DNA from: Candidula unifasciata
Taxonomy: Eukaryota > Mollusca > Gastropoda > Stylommatophora > Geomitridae
Direction: 5' to 3'
DNA length: 64,000 bases
NCBI GenBank assembly: GCA_905116865.2
Contig: CAJHNH020001599.1
Coordinates: 115,001-179,000, forward strand
Position numbers and translations under genes: made by a program. How positions within the stretch are numbered: position 1 is the first letter of the stretch; each line of letters begins with the position of its first letter. The notes beneath the pieces are model-generated. The model was not told where the DNA came from, did not search any database, and was given only the letters and a program-made list of their open reading frames with translations. Below are positions 22,414-33,015 of the stretch, piece after piece.

Positions 22414-23370
22414 CCCCCCCCCCCCGCCCCCACTTCCCCTCTTTAACTCTTCCTACTCCACAAAAATATAATTTCAACTGCTTAGATCTAACGGTTAATT
22501 ACTGGAAGTAATTCATTTCTTAGTCAAATCGTGAGAAAGAAGCAACTGGTGTGCATCGTGACGATGGGAAAGAATAAGATTAAAAGAGACAGATAAAGAC
22601 TGAGATAAATGATGCTTAGCGGTTTGACATCCATGATGACCATCTGTGTCAGATTTAATTAAAAAGTACTCGAGTCAAATGAACAGGCATGACTACCAAC
22701 GTCACACGGCATGGACTATAAAAAGAGGATCCGAGAGATCACTACTCGAAGCACGACATTCTTCGACTAAAATGAATTAATGTAACACCCGCTTGGTACC
22801 GAAAGAGTAAATTCGCCTAGGAGGGGTTAGGCATGCTAGTATATCCTTTATCTATGAGGCTGCCTCAGATTTCAACATGGATGCACGAACTCTGTAGGTC
22901 CGATGACGATCATTGTATAGTCCGGTCCAAAAATCATGCCCAGCTTTGAAAATCTATAATCAGCGACCGCTCGATATAAACTGTTAGAATTTGGCATTTA
23001 ACTTGTTAAAAATCATGTCGTTGTAGGAAAAGAGTTATGATCTAAACAACATCTAGTTTTTTTAAAGAGATAAAACAAACATTCACCGATTCAAAGCATA
23101 CACTCAGCATGTTTACAGTTAATGAAGTGCATCAAAGTCTGTCAAATATCAAAGTGCGCACGTTTTAGTGGGTATTCCGTCAGAAAAACCAAGATGCATT
23201 TTTTTCGAATAATGAGGCAGATTCGCCATGCACTGTCATCGTCTCATTTACATAAATGAATAAATTGTATCGTTCTTTATCAATATCTAAGAAAAGAACA
23301 ATGCTCATTATGGGTTCAATAAAAGGATAATTTCCTAGCTTGCCTGTCGTCCCCAAGTAATAAGCAATTT
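22414..23370. other. No recognisable gene
   Basis: About 950 bp without a recognised repeat or plausible frame. Confidence 0.4.
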
Positions 23371-23566
23371 TTACTCATTTTGAAACCCCACTCTGGCTTT
23401 TACCGGGGACCCTAAATATAGCCGGACCTTAAATATAGCCTAACGGCTAAACTGGGTTTCCGGGACCTCTCAACGGGTGATCCTCATCCACATGGTGGCA
23501 CTTTGTGTCACCGGGTATTTATTGCATGTGTGATGTCCTGGTGGGGTACAATTTACCTACCTACCT
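23371..23566 (+). mobile_element. Repeat J, copy 1
   Basis: Shares a block of about 170 bp with the minus strand of 39963-40138: CCTAACGGCTAAACTGGGTT, GGTGATCCTCATCCACATGG and TGGCACTTTGTGTCACC. It ends in ACCTACCTACCT, a microsatellite-like tail typical of a retroposon 3' end. No coding or tRNA-like part was identified. Confidence 0.65.
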
Positions 23567-23944
23567 GAATGCAAGATTGTGGAAGCAAATGTTCAATGAA
23601 TACAGGAACACAATGAAGAGAGAAAATGTTTGCGTTTTAACAGAGAATTTAATGGCAGAGAAATTTCTAGAATGTTTCATTTGAATGAAAGAACGACACT
23701 TAGGAAATTAAGGATGTGGCATTAGAATATCAAAAAATACATTATAAAGAATTGCGGGATGGGGCAAGAAGTGGAAAATGGGGGGGGGGGGGGGGGGTCT
23801 GGCTTTACCTTCAAAAGTATACAGAAACACTTATGGCTCATAGCAGTAAACGATTTGGGTCAATTATTGTATATTCAATGTTTAGGGGTACACAGATTAT
23901 TAGCCCGACAAAGATTTAAAAAAAAAAATTCATCGTTTCAAGAA
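23567..23944. other. No recognisable gene
   Basis: Contains a G run at 23780-23797. Two short frames reading through it lack motifs. Confidence 0.35.
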
Positions 23945-24085
23945 AATTGTTGTGCAATTGTAAATTGTAAAATTATAAAGAAAAGGTAAATCTATGACCA
24001 CTTGCAAAAATTTGCGTTGATCCCTACAGGAGTTTTCGAAATACTGAGATCACAAGTTTTGAAACACACTATAAATATTTTCACC
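23945..24085 (+). repeat. Repeat K, copy 1
   Basis: Shares about 130 bp with 49700-49850, including AATCTATGACCACTTGCAAA here against AATCTAAGACCACGTGCAAA there, and GGAGTTTTCGAAATA in both. Nature unknown. Confidence 0.55.
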
Positions 24086-24700
24086 CACGTTGAAAGTATG
24101 CCGTAGTGGTGGGGGTGGAGGGGGGCGGGGTTGATAGCAGTCAGCCAAGGAGTCTTTTCGGGGTGGGAAAAGGGGACGGGGACGTAACGTCCATCAGCCA
24201 AGTGTCATTACTGTGAGTCTTTGATGCTAACTAGATTGGGTGACCTGGAAATAAACTTGGGCAAGCATACCCATGACAAACTGCTCGTCAAGATATGTTA
24301 CACTGCCCAATTCTCATAGGAAAATATGGTGCACATGTGCACATGTGTGATTTCTTCTTATCTACACCAAGGCCATGGAGCAGACAAGTCCAGGACTATC
24401 TTATATCTGTACACGGCTGTTCTTGAAATGGGGACCCTCTCAAGGGTCAGGTCAATGTAGAGAGGATCGATGTTTTCTTTGACGTTAGAGCGTATTTGCA
24501 TGACAGGTAATTGGTTAGGAGCCAACAGTCTTCATACAATAAACCAGATCCGACAAACAGCTACGCACCCAATACACAAGTCCTGACAGAAGAACACTGC
24601 TTGTTCATTGTCAACATTTCTACACCATGCTGTGGAGTCATACATAACATAACATATGACCGCGTTCGATATTCGTATTATCAAAGCAAGGAGAGGACCT
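24086..24700. other. No recognisable gene
   Basis: GC-richer 24090-24200, otherwise featureless. The 80-codon frame 24511-24753 runs into an antisense SINE-A. Confidence 0.35.
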
Positions 24701-24905
24701 TAATCCACGCCGTCAGGCGTATAGGGCAAATAGGGCTAGACCTAAATTTATAAACCAATTGGCACTCGGTAGGTCAAATCACACCGGCCGACTTTACTTC
24801 ACAGGACTGTACCTACTACCCATTTAAGGTTGGAGAGATCCGAAACAACGACCTTCGATCCGCAGTCGAACCCAATTCCCATTTTTATGTGTTGTTAGAA
24901 ATAAC
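24701..24905 (-). mobile_element. SINE-A, near full length
   Basis: Minus strand from the tail (CGCCGTCAGGCGTATAGGGC at 24707) through CGGCCGACTTTACTTCACAG to the head region at about 24860-24890, whose complement holds GGGTTCGACTGCGG. The head is rearranged relative to the 3280 copy. Confidence 0.75.
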
Positions 24906-24939
24906 CAGGCGGATCGATTGGCTGGCCCTGCACAACTTG

Positions 24940-25235
24940 GTGGAATGTTCATGCATGATGAGATAGACGTTGTTAAGACCTTATGGAAGCAGGTGTACAA
25001 TTCGAAACGGCAAACTGATCATCACAGTCTAGTGAGAGCGATGCAGCGAGAAGTGACTAGAACTCAGGTCGATACTCGATGCTTAGAGAACAGGCAAGAC
25101 GAACATATAATCAGACTGTATCTGGCACCTTTGGTACTGGCATTCTAAGCTGGCTGCTGAGGGCAGAAAAGGAACGCCTATGGGAAAGACCGAGTGCTGT
25201 GATTTCGGTTCTTGAATCAATTCCACTGAAATATG
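24940..25235 (+). mobile_element. Repeat H, copy 1
   Basis: Shares about 270 bp with 29180-29455 and the minus strand of 48045-48315. Landmarks are AGGCAAGACGAACATATAATCAGA, CACCTTTGGTACTGG, GCTGGCTGCTGAGGGCAGAA and GAGTGCTGTGATTTCGGTTC. At least eight whole or partial copies exist in the window. No conserved reading frame or tRNA-like head is visible; it may be the 3' UTR of a LINE or a non-tRNA SINE. Confidence 0.65.
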
Positions 25236-25329
25236 TGTTTTTTTTTTATCGCTCTATATTAAAACGATGGTGCTGGTACACACATCAGCAGTCTGATCAC
25301 AAATTCGCTCAAATACTTTAAACACAAAA

Positions 25330-25691
25330 CACACTAGCCCAGCACATACTAGCACACCATAGGCTAGCACAACACACACTAGCACAACACTTACTAGCAC
25401 ACTACAGACTAACATAACACATACTAGCACAACACTTACTAGCACACAAGACACTAACACAACACACACTAGCACAACACTTACTAGCACACTACACACT
25501 AACATAACACACACTAGCACAACACTTACTAGAACACTACAGACTAACATAACACACACTAGCACAACACTTACTAGCACACTACACACTAACACAGTAC
25601 AAACTAACACAACACACACTAGCACAACACTTACTAGCACACTACACACTAACACAACACAAACTAACACAACACACACTAGCACAACAGT
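25330..25691. repeat. Satellite 5: 45-bp higher-order repeat of 15-bp monomers
   Basis: Basic 15-bp monomer resembles ACTAGCACAACACTT. Three diverged monomers (ending CACTT, CTACAC and AACACAC) alternate to give a 45-bp higher-order unit repeated about eight times. The 156-codon minus-strand frame (VLVCVVLVCSVLVSV) exists because 15 and 45 are multiples of 3. Confidence 0.9.
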
Positions 25692-25984
25692 AGCAAACGA
25701 ACCACTCAACCTAAGAAACCACACGAGTATTTATATGTTGCTCATTTCTGCAGATATCAAGCTGTACTCTGCCCGAATCAAAACAAATCATTTCCCTGCC
25801 ATAAAACAATCTTGTGATGTGGAGGAAAGCCGAGTACCTGTGGTTCCGTAGCAAGGTCCTCAAAGGGTTATAACTAATCTCAGGTAGATTTCTGTACCTG
25901 CACAAGACGGACAACATTTGAATAGGCAAACATAAACATCTGCGTTAGATGCCACCCTGTTAAGTTAGGTTGAGTACAGACATT

Positions 25985-26620
25985 ACAGCGTTCGGGACAT
26001 TCCCATGAGCACCCCAACCCTATCTTCAGCACCCAGTGCAGAGTTCTTCTTCTTCTTTGCGTTCACCGGCTGTAAACTGCGGCGAAAATTCTGGTTGTTC
26101 GTCCACTTCTGGAATGCAGCCCTGTTTTAGAACCTTAACGTTGCGTGTGCATCCGTTTGACAGATTTGACTCATTTGCGTGCAAGCTGTTGATTCCTTGC
26201 CTCTCAGGCAGATGCACTCTGACTTCAAAGGAAGCTCCTAATTAGTCGACTCTTATGACATGCTTTTGGGTTTTGGGTAGGCAGTTAGTCTATTCTTTTT
26301 TTTTCTTTTTATAGGGCCCGGGAACCCACACGCAGAATGCAGTTATAATCCCGACAGCACCAATAGTTGTTTGATTATAAGCCCGTGTTGCCTTTCATCT
26401 GCGTGTCGAGTGTTGGTCAGATCCCTCTGTCACTCCTAAGCCGTATCATTCTCTCCAAATTGTAGTGATCTGTTTGCGTCTCTGCATTGTTTATCTCCAT
26501 CCAAAGGGTCTAGGGCAAATCTGGTTTGGCAGGCATCAGTTCACCACCCAGAGGTGCTGAACCAGCCAATCTGTGAGCCTTTTCGTTTTCTAGTGCACCT
26601 GAAAAAACCTGGAGAAAATA
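25985..26620 (-). mobile_element. Repeat H, copy split by retroposon G
   Basis: 25985-26042 matches the 3' part of repeat H (complement) up to the CAGCGCAGAGT point. 26360-26620 resumes the same family (GATTATAAGCCCGTGTTGCC, CGTATCATTCTCTCCA, CAGTTCACCACCCAGAGG). The insert is the element at 26043-26355. Confidence 0.65.
26043..26355 (-). mobile_element. Retroposon G, complete-looking copy nested in repeat H
   Basis: About 313 bp. Read on the minus strand it starts near a GGGTTCCCGGGCC B-box-like string (complement of about 26313-26325). It runs through GTGCATCTGCCTGAGAGG, AACGGATGCACACGC and AGAAGTGGACGAACAACC to a GAA-repeat tail (complement of TTCTTCTTCTT at 26042-26056). The tail plus nested insertion indicates retroposition. 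The 63-codon minus-strand frame through it is not conserved in length among copies. Confidence 0.7.
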
Positions 26621-26744
26621 TCCAAATGCCATTAACTACGGAGGACCTCTGTAGCGACGCTTGAGACTCTGGACGAAGCACGCATGTCTCTATCTTTCTG
26701 ATGGTTGTCATCATCATCATCGTGTCCGTGTCAATACGTCGAGG

Positions 26745-26960
26745 CAGTGTGGTGTGTTCAGAGTTAGCGAATGGATTGTTAGCAAGTTCACTGATACTGA
26801 TTTACTGGTAGAGACGTTAATGGTAGCAAGCTGACTTGTGGTGACCTGACTGATAGTTAGTTGATATGTGGTAGACTGATTGGTGGTGAACTGTATGTTG
26901 GTGAACTGACTGTAGTAAGTTGACCAGCGGTCAGTACATAAGACTTTCTTATTTGCTTGA
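26745..26960. repeat. Degenerate short tandem repeat
   Basis: Loosely repeated motifs of about 24-28 bases around GGTGACCTGACTGATAGTTAG and GTGGTGAACTG. Strongly decayed; the 89-codon minus-strand Thr/Ser/Gln-rich frame is a by-product. Confidence 0.5.
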
Positions 26961-28000
26961 CGCGCATCCATTCCGGAAATCAACACAAATCGGTCCTGCT
27001 GTCGAGTTGAAAACGCTATTTAGGAATTTTGACACTGCGTTCATAACTCCAAACCGCAGAAAGCTACGTGTTTGTTGTGGATAACAGAATCAAATATGCC
27101 CTAACTTTCTAAATCGGGGTCAAATATAACAAGGCGCAAAAAAAATATAAAAATAAATCAGACTGAAAAAAGGAAACTAAAGACCAGGGCAAATACACAT
27201 AAAACAGATAGGGATAACGTAAACAGCAGACTTATAGGAAGCGAAAGCAGCTGTTTGTGAAAGACGTGTTACATAAACCAGGTAGGCAAGATCTAGTTTA
27301 GCATCGGTGCACAGGTAAGAACGTTGTGCGGATATTACAGCTATAAATAAACTGTATCTAAGGAAATGGATGGCGCCGGATAACAACACTGACCTCATCT
27401 GTGACTATAGTAATCGTGCAAGATAATAAAACAGGTATGACAGCCTATCGGCACGAAACGCATTGATGATGGTGATACTGATGATTATCAGGAAAAAAAA
27501 GTGCCGGTTGTGACTATATAGTTTCTATTTAAAAAGTGCCGGTACGACCCAAAAGTGTCTATTACAGGAGAATTGGGGAAAGATGAGGCTTAAAAATGAA
27601 ACACAACTTACCGTACGAGTTGTCTCTCACGACAAGCCTTCGTTTTTTCTCTTGCATGTTGTTAACGTTTTCCCCGACGCTGGCTCCAATATTACTGTAA
27701 TGTAATTGCTCTACGGTCAAATGTCACCAGTTTGGCAGTTCAGTTGAAACTATTGCCTGTTTACGTATTCGTAAGTTTGCTCAGTGCATGTCCCAGCTTT
27801 GTGCTAAATTCTGTAACAAACAAAATGCACGACGTTAGATTTCAAGGCTGAGAAGATGAGAGGATTATATTCCCAGCATCGTGGTTTTATCTTTTCTACG
27901 TCTGCAAAGCGGCTTAGATTTCATTCGATTAAACATCTCTTGTTTTTTTTCTTCAAATAATGTTCTATCCATATATGTATCCATGCTTCCATCCAACCAT
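26961..28000. other. No recognisable gene
   Basis: About 1 kb of AT-rich DNA; short frames lack motifs. Confidence 0.4.
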
Positions 28001-28418
28001 GCATTCATTCATTCATTCATTCATTCATTCATTCATTCATTCATTCATTCATTCATTCATTCATTTATTCATCCATCCATTCATCCATCCATCCGCCCGT
28101 CCGTCCGTCCATCCATCCATCCGTTCCTCCATCAGTCCGTCCGTCCATCCATCCATCCATCCATCCATCCATCCATCCATCCATCCATCCATCCATCCAT
28201 CCATCCATCCATTCATCCGTCCGTCCGTTCGTCCATCCATCCATCCATCCATCCATCCATCCATCCATCCATCCATCCATCCGTCCGTCCGTTTGTTCAA
28301 CCATCCATCCATACATCCATTCATCCATCCGTCCGTCCGTTCCTCCATCCATCTATCTGTCCGTCCATCCATCCATCCATCCATCCATCCATCCATCCAT
28401 CCATCCATCCATCCATCC
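28001..28418. repeat. (ATTC)n to (ATCC)n to (CCGT)-interrupted microsatellite
   Basis: ATTC units to about 28070 change by a single substitution to ATCC units that continue to 28418, with recurrent blocks of CCGT. Frames of 95-238 codons on both strands (HPSI or DGWM periodic) are artefacts. A second short C run and CATC-rich segment follow at 28506-28590. Confidence 0.95.
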
Positions 28419-28759
28419 AAGTAAAGCGCATCTACCGTCCATCTGTTCGTCTTGTATCTAACAATAACTGGAAAGCGGTTTACAAAACATTAGATACAAC
28501 ACCCGTTCCCCCCCCCCCCATCTTTCTCCATCAATCGATCCATTCATCTAGCTCTCCGTCCGTTCGTCCATCTGTCTGTCTGTCTGTTCGCTCTTGATAT
28601 ATGCTCTTCTGATATTAACAAACTTAGCCGGCTTGAAAGACGACTGGCATTTTGAGCGGGCCACGACAATGTTAAGCATGAATGCGATTTCTGTGAATGT
28701 CATGGGGTCAATGAAAGAGACCGTTTTTTTTCTGCGCATTGTGTAATCTTTGCTGCGAT

Positions 28760-29067
28760 CTCTATATATCGGACCAAAAGAGTTACCAACGACATCCTGC
28801 ACTAGATTCATCGAGAAACAGCAGATCAAGTGGTTTGGCCATCTCGTAAGAATGCAGCAAGATCAAATACCATCACAAGCACTACATCTCAGAAGATCAA
28901 CTACAAGAGCAAGAGGACGGCCGCGCAAAACATAGATCGACAACATTAAAGACACTCTACGCCTTTCCTGCATGACAATAGCTAGTGGCAGCCAACTTGT
29001 ACTGGATCGCAAATTATTCCTCCCCAAGCCGCTTAACGGCACAAGTGGTTTATGATGATGATGATGA
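28760..29067 (+). mobile_element. LINE 3' end: reverse transcriptase tail with ATG tail
   Basis: Plus-strand translation reads IEKQQIKWFGHLVRMQQDQI, then RARGRPRKT and, after a stop at 28933, IDNIKDTLRL...LDRKLFLPKPLNG. The motifs and order fit the C-terminus of an AP-endonuclease LINE reverse transcriptase. It ends in ATGATGATGATGATGAT (29052-29067), the 3' tail. 5'-truncated, as usual for LINE insertions. Similar tails: 14.9, 47.3 and 59.4 kb. Confidence 0.75.
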
Positions 29068-29179
29068 TACGAGTTACCGATAATGAAGCCAGTGTCACAT
29101 TCCCAAAATACTAGTGTTTAAAGAATAAAAGTAGGTGACATGCTACCACATCGTTCTAAGATGATTCTGACAACAATTT

Positions 29180-29455
29180 ATCGTTCACGTGGTTAGTGCC
29201 TTGTGGGAGAGCGTGTACAGTTCGGAGGAGCAGATGGATCACCAGTCTGGTGAGATTGATGCAGAGGAGAGTGACGAGAGGTTTCGGCAGATGCTCGAGG
29301 CTCAGAGGAAAGGCAAGACGGACGCTTAATCAGAATGCTACTTGCACCATTAGTATCGGAACTCTTCGCTGGCTGCTGAAGATAGGGACTGAGTGCTTAT
29401 AGGAATGCCCCGAGTGCTGTGATGTCTGTTCTTGAGTTAACTCAACTCAACTCGT
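29180..29455 (+). mobile_element. Repeat H, copy 2
   Basis: Landmarks GGCAAGACGGACGCTTAATC, CACCATTAGTATCGGAACTC, GCTGGCTGCTGAAGATAGG and GCCCCGAGTGCTGTGATGTC. Lies just downstream of the LINE tail, in the same orientation, but separated by about 110 bp of unrelated sequence. Confidence 0.65.
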
Positions 29456-30930
29456 TCACGAAGTTCTTCTTCTACGTTCGACTTCGAAAAGTCGGTTGGT
29501 ACGTAACTGAAGATACCACAAACAAATCCGCAATGGAACTACAACTACCTGAGAAGATAACGGTAGAGGTGGAGATATTACAAGAAGGTGTGTGGTCAGA
29601 CGAGTCAAACCCTTAATAGTCAAATCAGGAAATTGTAGAAGACATGAAAAGCGAAAACCCTTAGATAAAGAGAGTCTTGTGTGCAATCCGAAGATTCACA
29701 CTATTGACGACCACTAATGAACATTAGATATGATGAGGGACACCACGTCACTTGCTTACAGAAGAATTGGACAGAAACAGAGGCTTGTATTGATATGTCC
29801 TGATGCCGCAGTTCGCGGGAGAGCAAAGTCTCTGAGCTCCATGTTGGAGGAAAGGAATTATCCTACCGTCATTAAGTACAGCGATCGTAACATATTCATT
29901 TCATGGACACACATTATATATGTGGAGAGTTGCTGAATAAACGTATTGATATTGCCTGTCAACAACGTGTTCTCAAATGTAGAAGTTTCAACAGCTAACC
30001 TTGTTGGTGGCGTTTTTCTACCTGTCGTAGGGTTTGGCATTTGTTACCCCTAGAGTAATAAGTTACTTGGACAGTACTGGGAAGATATTTCAACGGAATA
30101 ATCTATGTACAGTATGAGCTAATAATAATAATAAACGCTGTACAGATAGTAAAGGTAAAAAGAATTACAGCTGAAGCTAAGAATTCAACAGTGGTCGTGG
30201 TCACAACAGAGGGTGAGACTTTTCCAGAAACTGTCAAGCTCGACAAGGAAACTCAGAAACCGGAGCTATATATCGCACGAGTACTTGAGTGCTCTCGATA
30301 ACAAAAAAGATTTCATAGAAAATCAGTTTGCCATACATTTGCCAAATATCGTGCTGACTCTCATCCATTCAGCGATTATTAATTAGCAAAACGAAGATAA
30401 ATACGAACAAAAACTAAATGCTAATAGAAGATGTAGCAACTGTTTTGGACAACGATACTTTTTGGCCGTCCCTATCTATAACATTGGCAAGAAATTCTCA
30501 AGATTGCTATAACATGAGAAAATCTCGTGTAAAAAGGCAAAAAGATGGTATGGAAACCCTGGAAACTTCACAACCGTGGAGAAATCCAAAACACAGAACC
30601 AAATTAGAAGATTAGAAGAAAAGTTCGGGGCATTGAAACAAGCAAGACAATGGAAGAAGCAAGCAAGGAGAGTTCCAAAGAAGTCAACGATGATGCAAGA
30701 CAGATTCTCACAGAGATGAAAGAATAAGTAAGAAGTTAAGACAACGATATCAAAACATTTAATGATCTAAAAGCAGAAACAACAGCACTATTAGAAGGTT
30801 TGCTAAAACAGCAAGATGAAATGGTTAAAGAAAGTAGATCCAAACAATCTTCCACAGCCTAGAAAAATAGTAGAAAGACAACAGAAGGCAAGCCAAAAGA
30901 AATAACACAAAAATTATATTTGCAAGGGGT
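29456..30930 (+). pseudogene. Degenerate coding-like region, possibly LINE ORF1/gag
   Basis: Plus-strand frames with stops and shifts show coding-like composition. 30150-30300 reads VVVVTTEGETFPETVKLDKE...ELYIARVLEC, reminiscent of the segment before the zinc knuckles of LINE ORF1 proteins. 30600-30830 is Lys/Glu-rich with an amphipathic, coiled-coil-like pattern (VRGIETSKTMEEASKESSKE). No zinc knuckle survives. Alternative: an unrelated processed pseudogene. Weakly supported. Confidence 0.3.
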
Positions 30931-30984
30931 ACAGTGACATTGAAGACAGGTTCGATGCAGCAATCGAGTAGATAAACAACAGCG

Positions 30985-31126
30985 GCATTATGGCGTCTCA
31001 GTTGTGACGACATTTTGACACATCCGGCATACAGCCCCGACCTGGCACATTGTGACTTTTTCGTGTTCCGAAAGCTCAAAGATATCTCAAGGGAAATAGA
31101 TATGCTTCTGACGAGGATGCGGCAGT
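30985..31126 (+). pseudogene. mariner-type transposase fragment
   Basis: Plus-strand translation from 31020 reads THPAYSPDLAHCDFFVFRKL, matching the YSPDLAP-D motif near the last catalytic Asp of mariner (DD34D) transposases. A frameshift follows, after which GNRYASDEDAAVLL resembles the downstream R-S-DE segment. Retroposon G has replaced everything after 31127; no inverted repeat is visible. Confidence 0.65.
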
Positions 31127-31400
31127 TCTTCTTACTTCTTTTTGGCCGGTTGTAAGCTCCGGTGGCAAGTCTTGGTTGTTGGTCCATTTGGACTTAGACT
31201 TAATGTCAGGACACGAGTTTTGCGCGAACATCCGTTTTACTGGCTCATTCGTGATCAGCCGGTGGTTCCTTGCATCTTAAGCAGATGCACTCAAATTTCG
31301 ACAGAAGCTCCCAATTAGCTGACTCCAACGCCATTCTTGATAGAGAGACAAGTGGGTCTGTTGTTGTTTTCCCAACAATGGGAACCCCGAACCCACATGA
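31127..31400 (-). mobile_element. Retroposon G, copy
   Basis: Begins with TTCTTCTTACTTCTTTTTGG (tail on the minus strand). It continues through AAGTCTTGGTTGTTGGTCCA, GAACATCCGTTTTACTGG, AAGCAGATGCACTC and AGCTCCCAATTAGCTGACTC to GGAACCCCGAACCCACATGA. It joins the mariner remnant directly at the GAA tail. Confidence 0.7.
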
Positions 31401-31494
31401 GGGAAGATGTGGCAGTGATGTACATTCCTGGTTTCGTGAAAAAAATGTCCAAACTTTTCTCTTTAGAAAGGTTTCGAAAACCTAATCTGGCGCG

Positions 31495-31625
31495 GGCGCG
31501 CGTGCGTGCGTGTGTGGATGTGTGTGTGTGTGTGTATGCGTGCGTGCGTGTGTGTGTGTGTATGTGTGTGTGTGTGGATGTGTGTGTGTGTATGCGTGCG
31601 TGCGTGTGTGTGTGTGTATGTGTGC
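31495..31625. repeat. Imperfect (TG)n/(CG) microsatellite
   Basis: Alternating pyrimidine-purine tract (TG, CG and TA steps), a potential Z-DNA former. Overlapping frames are Cys/Val or Thr/His repeats. Confidence 0.9.
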
Positions 31626-31682
31626 AACGTGGTGGTGACTACGCTGGAAAAAAAATAAAGCATCTTACTGAAAGGACCGTCG

Positions 31683-31940
31683 TCGTGGCAGATCGACTAG
31701 ACGCTTGCCGCGGATTGTAAACTCGTGGTTTTTTTTTTTTCATCTTAAAAAATTACCTTGGTTCCCAGGTCCAACCAGCCTTTAGTGGGTACCGGGTGCA
31801 GTCCTGGGAAGTAAAGGCGGCTGGCGTGATGCTACCACATTGCGCATCTTGTGCCGATGTGTCTATAAAATATAGGTCTAGCCCTATATGCCCTATAGCC
31901 TAAAGACGTGGAAAAGGTTCCTATACTTTTACTTAAAGGG
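31683..31940 (+). mobile_element. SINE-A, near full length
   Basis: Head GTGGCAGATCGACTAGACGC and TGCCGCGGATTGTAAACTCG with a disrupted B box, T run, then the body (CCCAGGTCCAACCAGCC, GGCGGCTGGCGTGATGC, GTGCCGATGTGTCTATAAAA) and tail ending CTATACTTTTACTT. The damaged B box suggests it can no longer be transcribed by RNA polymerase III. Confidence 0.85.
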
Positions 31941-32009
31941 CTTCCTAAGCTTTCAGACAATGTATATTTCGTATGCATAGACAGATTCTGAGTAAACCAC
32001 GAGCCAAGA

Positions 32010-32310
32010 GGAGAATTTCTAACATCCTGAGTCTATATGCCTGATCATTTCATAACACACTGGCATAACATCGAGAAAATATCCAAAGGATACCAACTAG
32101 CTAGGACCAGCATCATGTCTCAGAAACTGAAATATTTTGGCCACATCATAGGCCACGGCGGATGGGGGGAAAATAGTAGCAGAAGACATGGTGCCAGGAA
32201 AGATGTGCAGAGACAGACCATCACAAAGATGGGCACATGATATAAGGGACACCTTGGTTAAGAAAGTGCAACGAGGCGGGAGATATGGTTAGAGAACGAG
32301 TTTCTTCCAT
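32010..32310 (+). mobile_element. LINE tail fragment (KLKYFGHI type)
   Basis: Plus-strand translation reads MSQKLKYFGHIIGHGG and then, after a one-base shift, IVAEDMVPGKMCRDRPSQRW and DIRDTLVKK. Same signature as the minus-strand copy at 16.3 kb. Lies directly after a SINE-A copy. Confidence 0.65.
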
Positions 32311-32811
32311 GCAAGCTGTGATGAGAGCGACGTTCTGCAACGGACCTGCAACATAATGATGAGATAATGCCGCTTGATGGCACATTCTATCCCCTCCCTC
32401 CTCCCCCCCCCCCCTCTCCTACCTCTGACAAGTGAAGTAGGATGGCCAATTTCGTCCGTTGCTGTCTTTCGTCTCCTAGACAATTCAGATAATTTTATAG
32501 AATATCTCTTATATTAATTTTTATTAAATTGTGATGAGCCCAGAGACACATGAGGCTGGGAAAAGTCATGCTATTTGTCGGACTGAACCAAGATACCCCC
32601 CCCCCCCCTCCCACCCAACACACACGTGGGGTTTCGGCTCAAAAATACACATGGGGATAACGAGGGCAATAATTGCCTTCAGACATCTCCTGCACTGGAA
32701 TATTAACAGATCGTTTGGTTTCCCATTAACGACGACTGGAGATTCTCTCCCTACTTGCCCAGCTGTAGCATTACAACAGCAAAAAGGAATGTATAATAGT
32801 CAATATTTTAT

Positions 32812-33015
32812 CATCATCATCATGTGCCCTGCCAACTGGCGAAGGCGCTCCACAGATGACGATCCCTGGTTGCATGGAACAGCTCTCTTGATGATATCCC
32901 TCCATGCCATCGTTTCAGCCCATTCAGCACCATCTCTCTTGGTCTGCATCTAATCCTTTTTCCTCTGATCTTTCCGGTTGTCATGATGTTCTGCAATGTG
33001 CTGTATAGAGTCAGC
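32812..33015 (-). mobile_element. LINE tail fragment with ATG tail
   Basis: Minus strand from about 33000 reads LQNIMTTGKIRGKRIRCRPR, then LNGLKRWHGG and ATRDRHLWSAFASWQGT, a typical LINE C-terminus. The complement of ATCATCATCATCATG (32812-32825) directly follows the stop as an (ATG)n tail. The overlapping 140-codon plus-strand frame is antisense. Confidence 0.7.

Noticed and set aside
27881..28597. 238-codon frame, the longest in the window
   Set aside because: Its bulk is HPSI repeats from the ATTC/ATCC tract, with antisense frames equally open. Flanks carry no coding signal.
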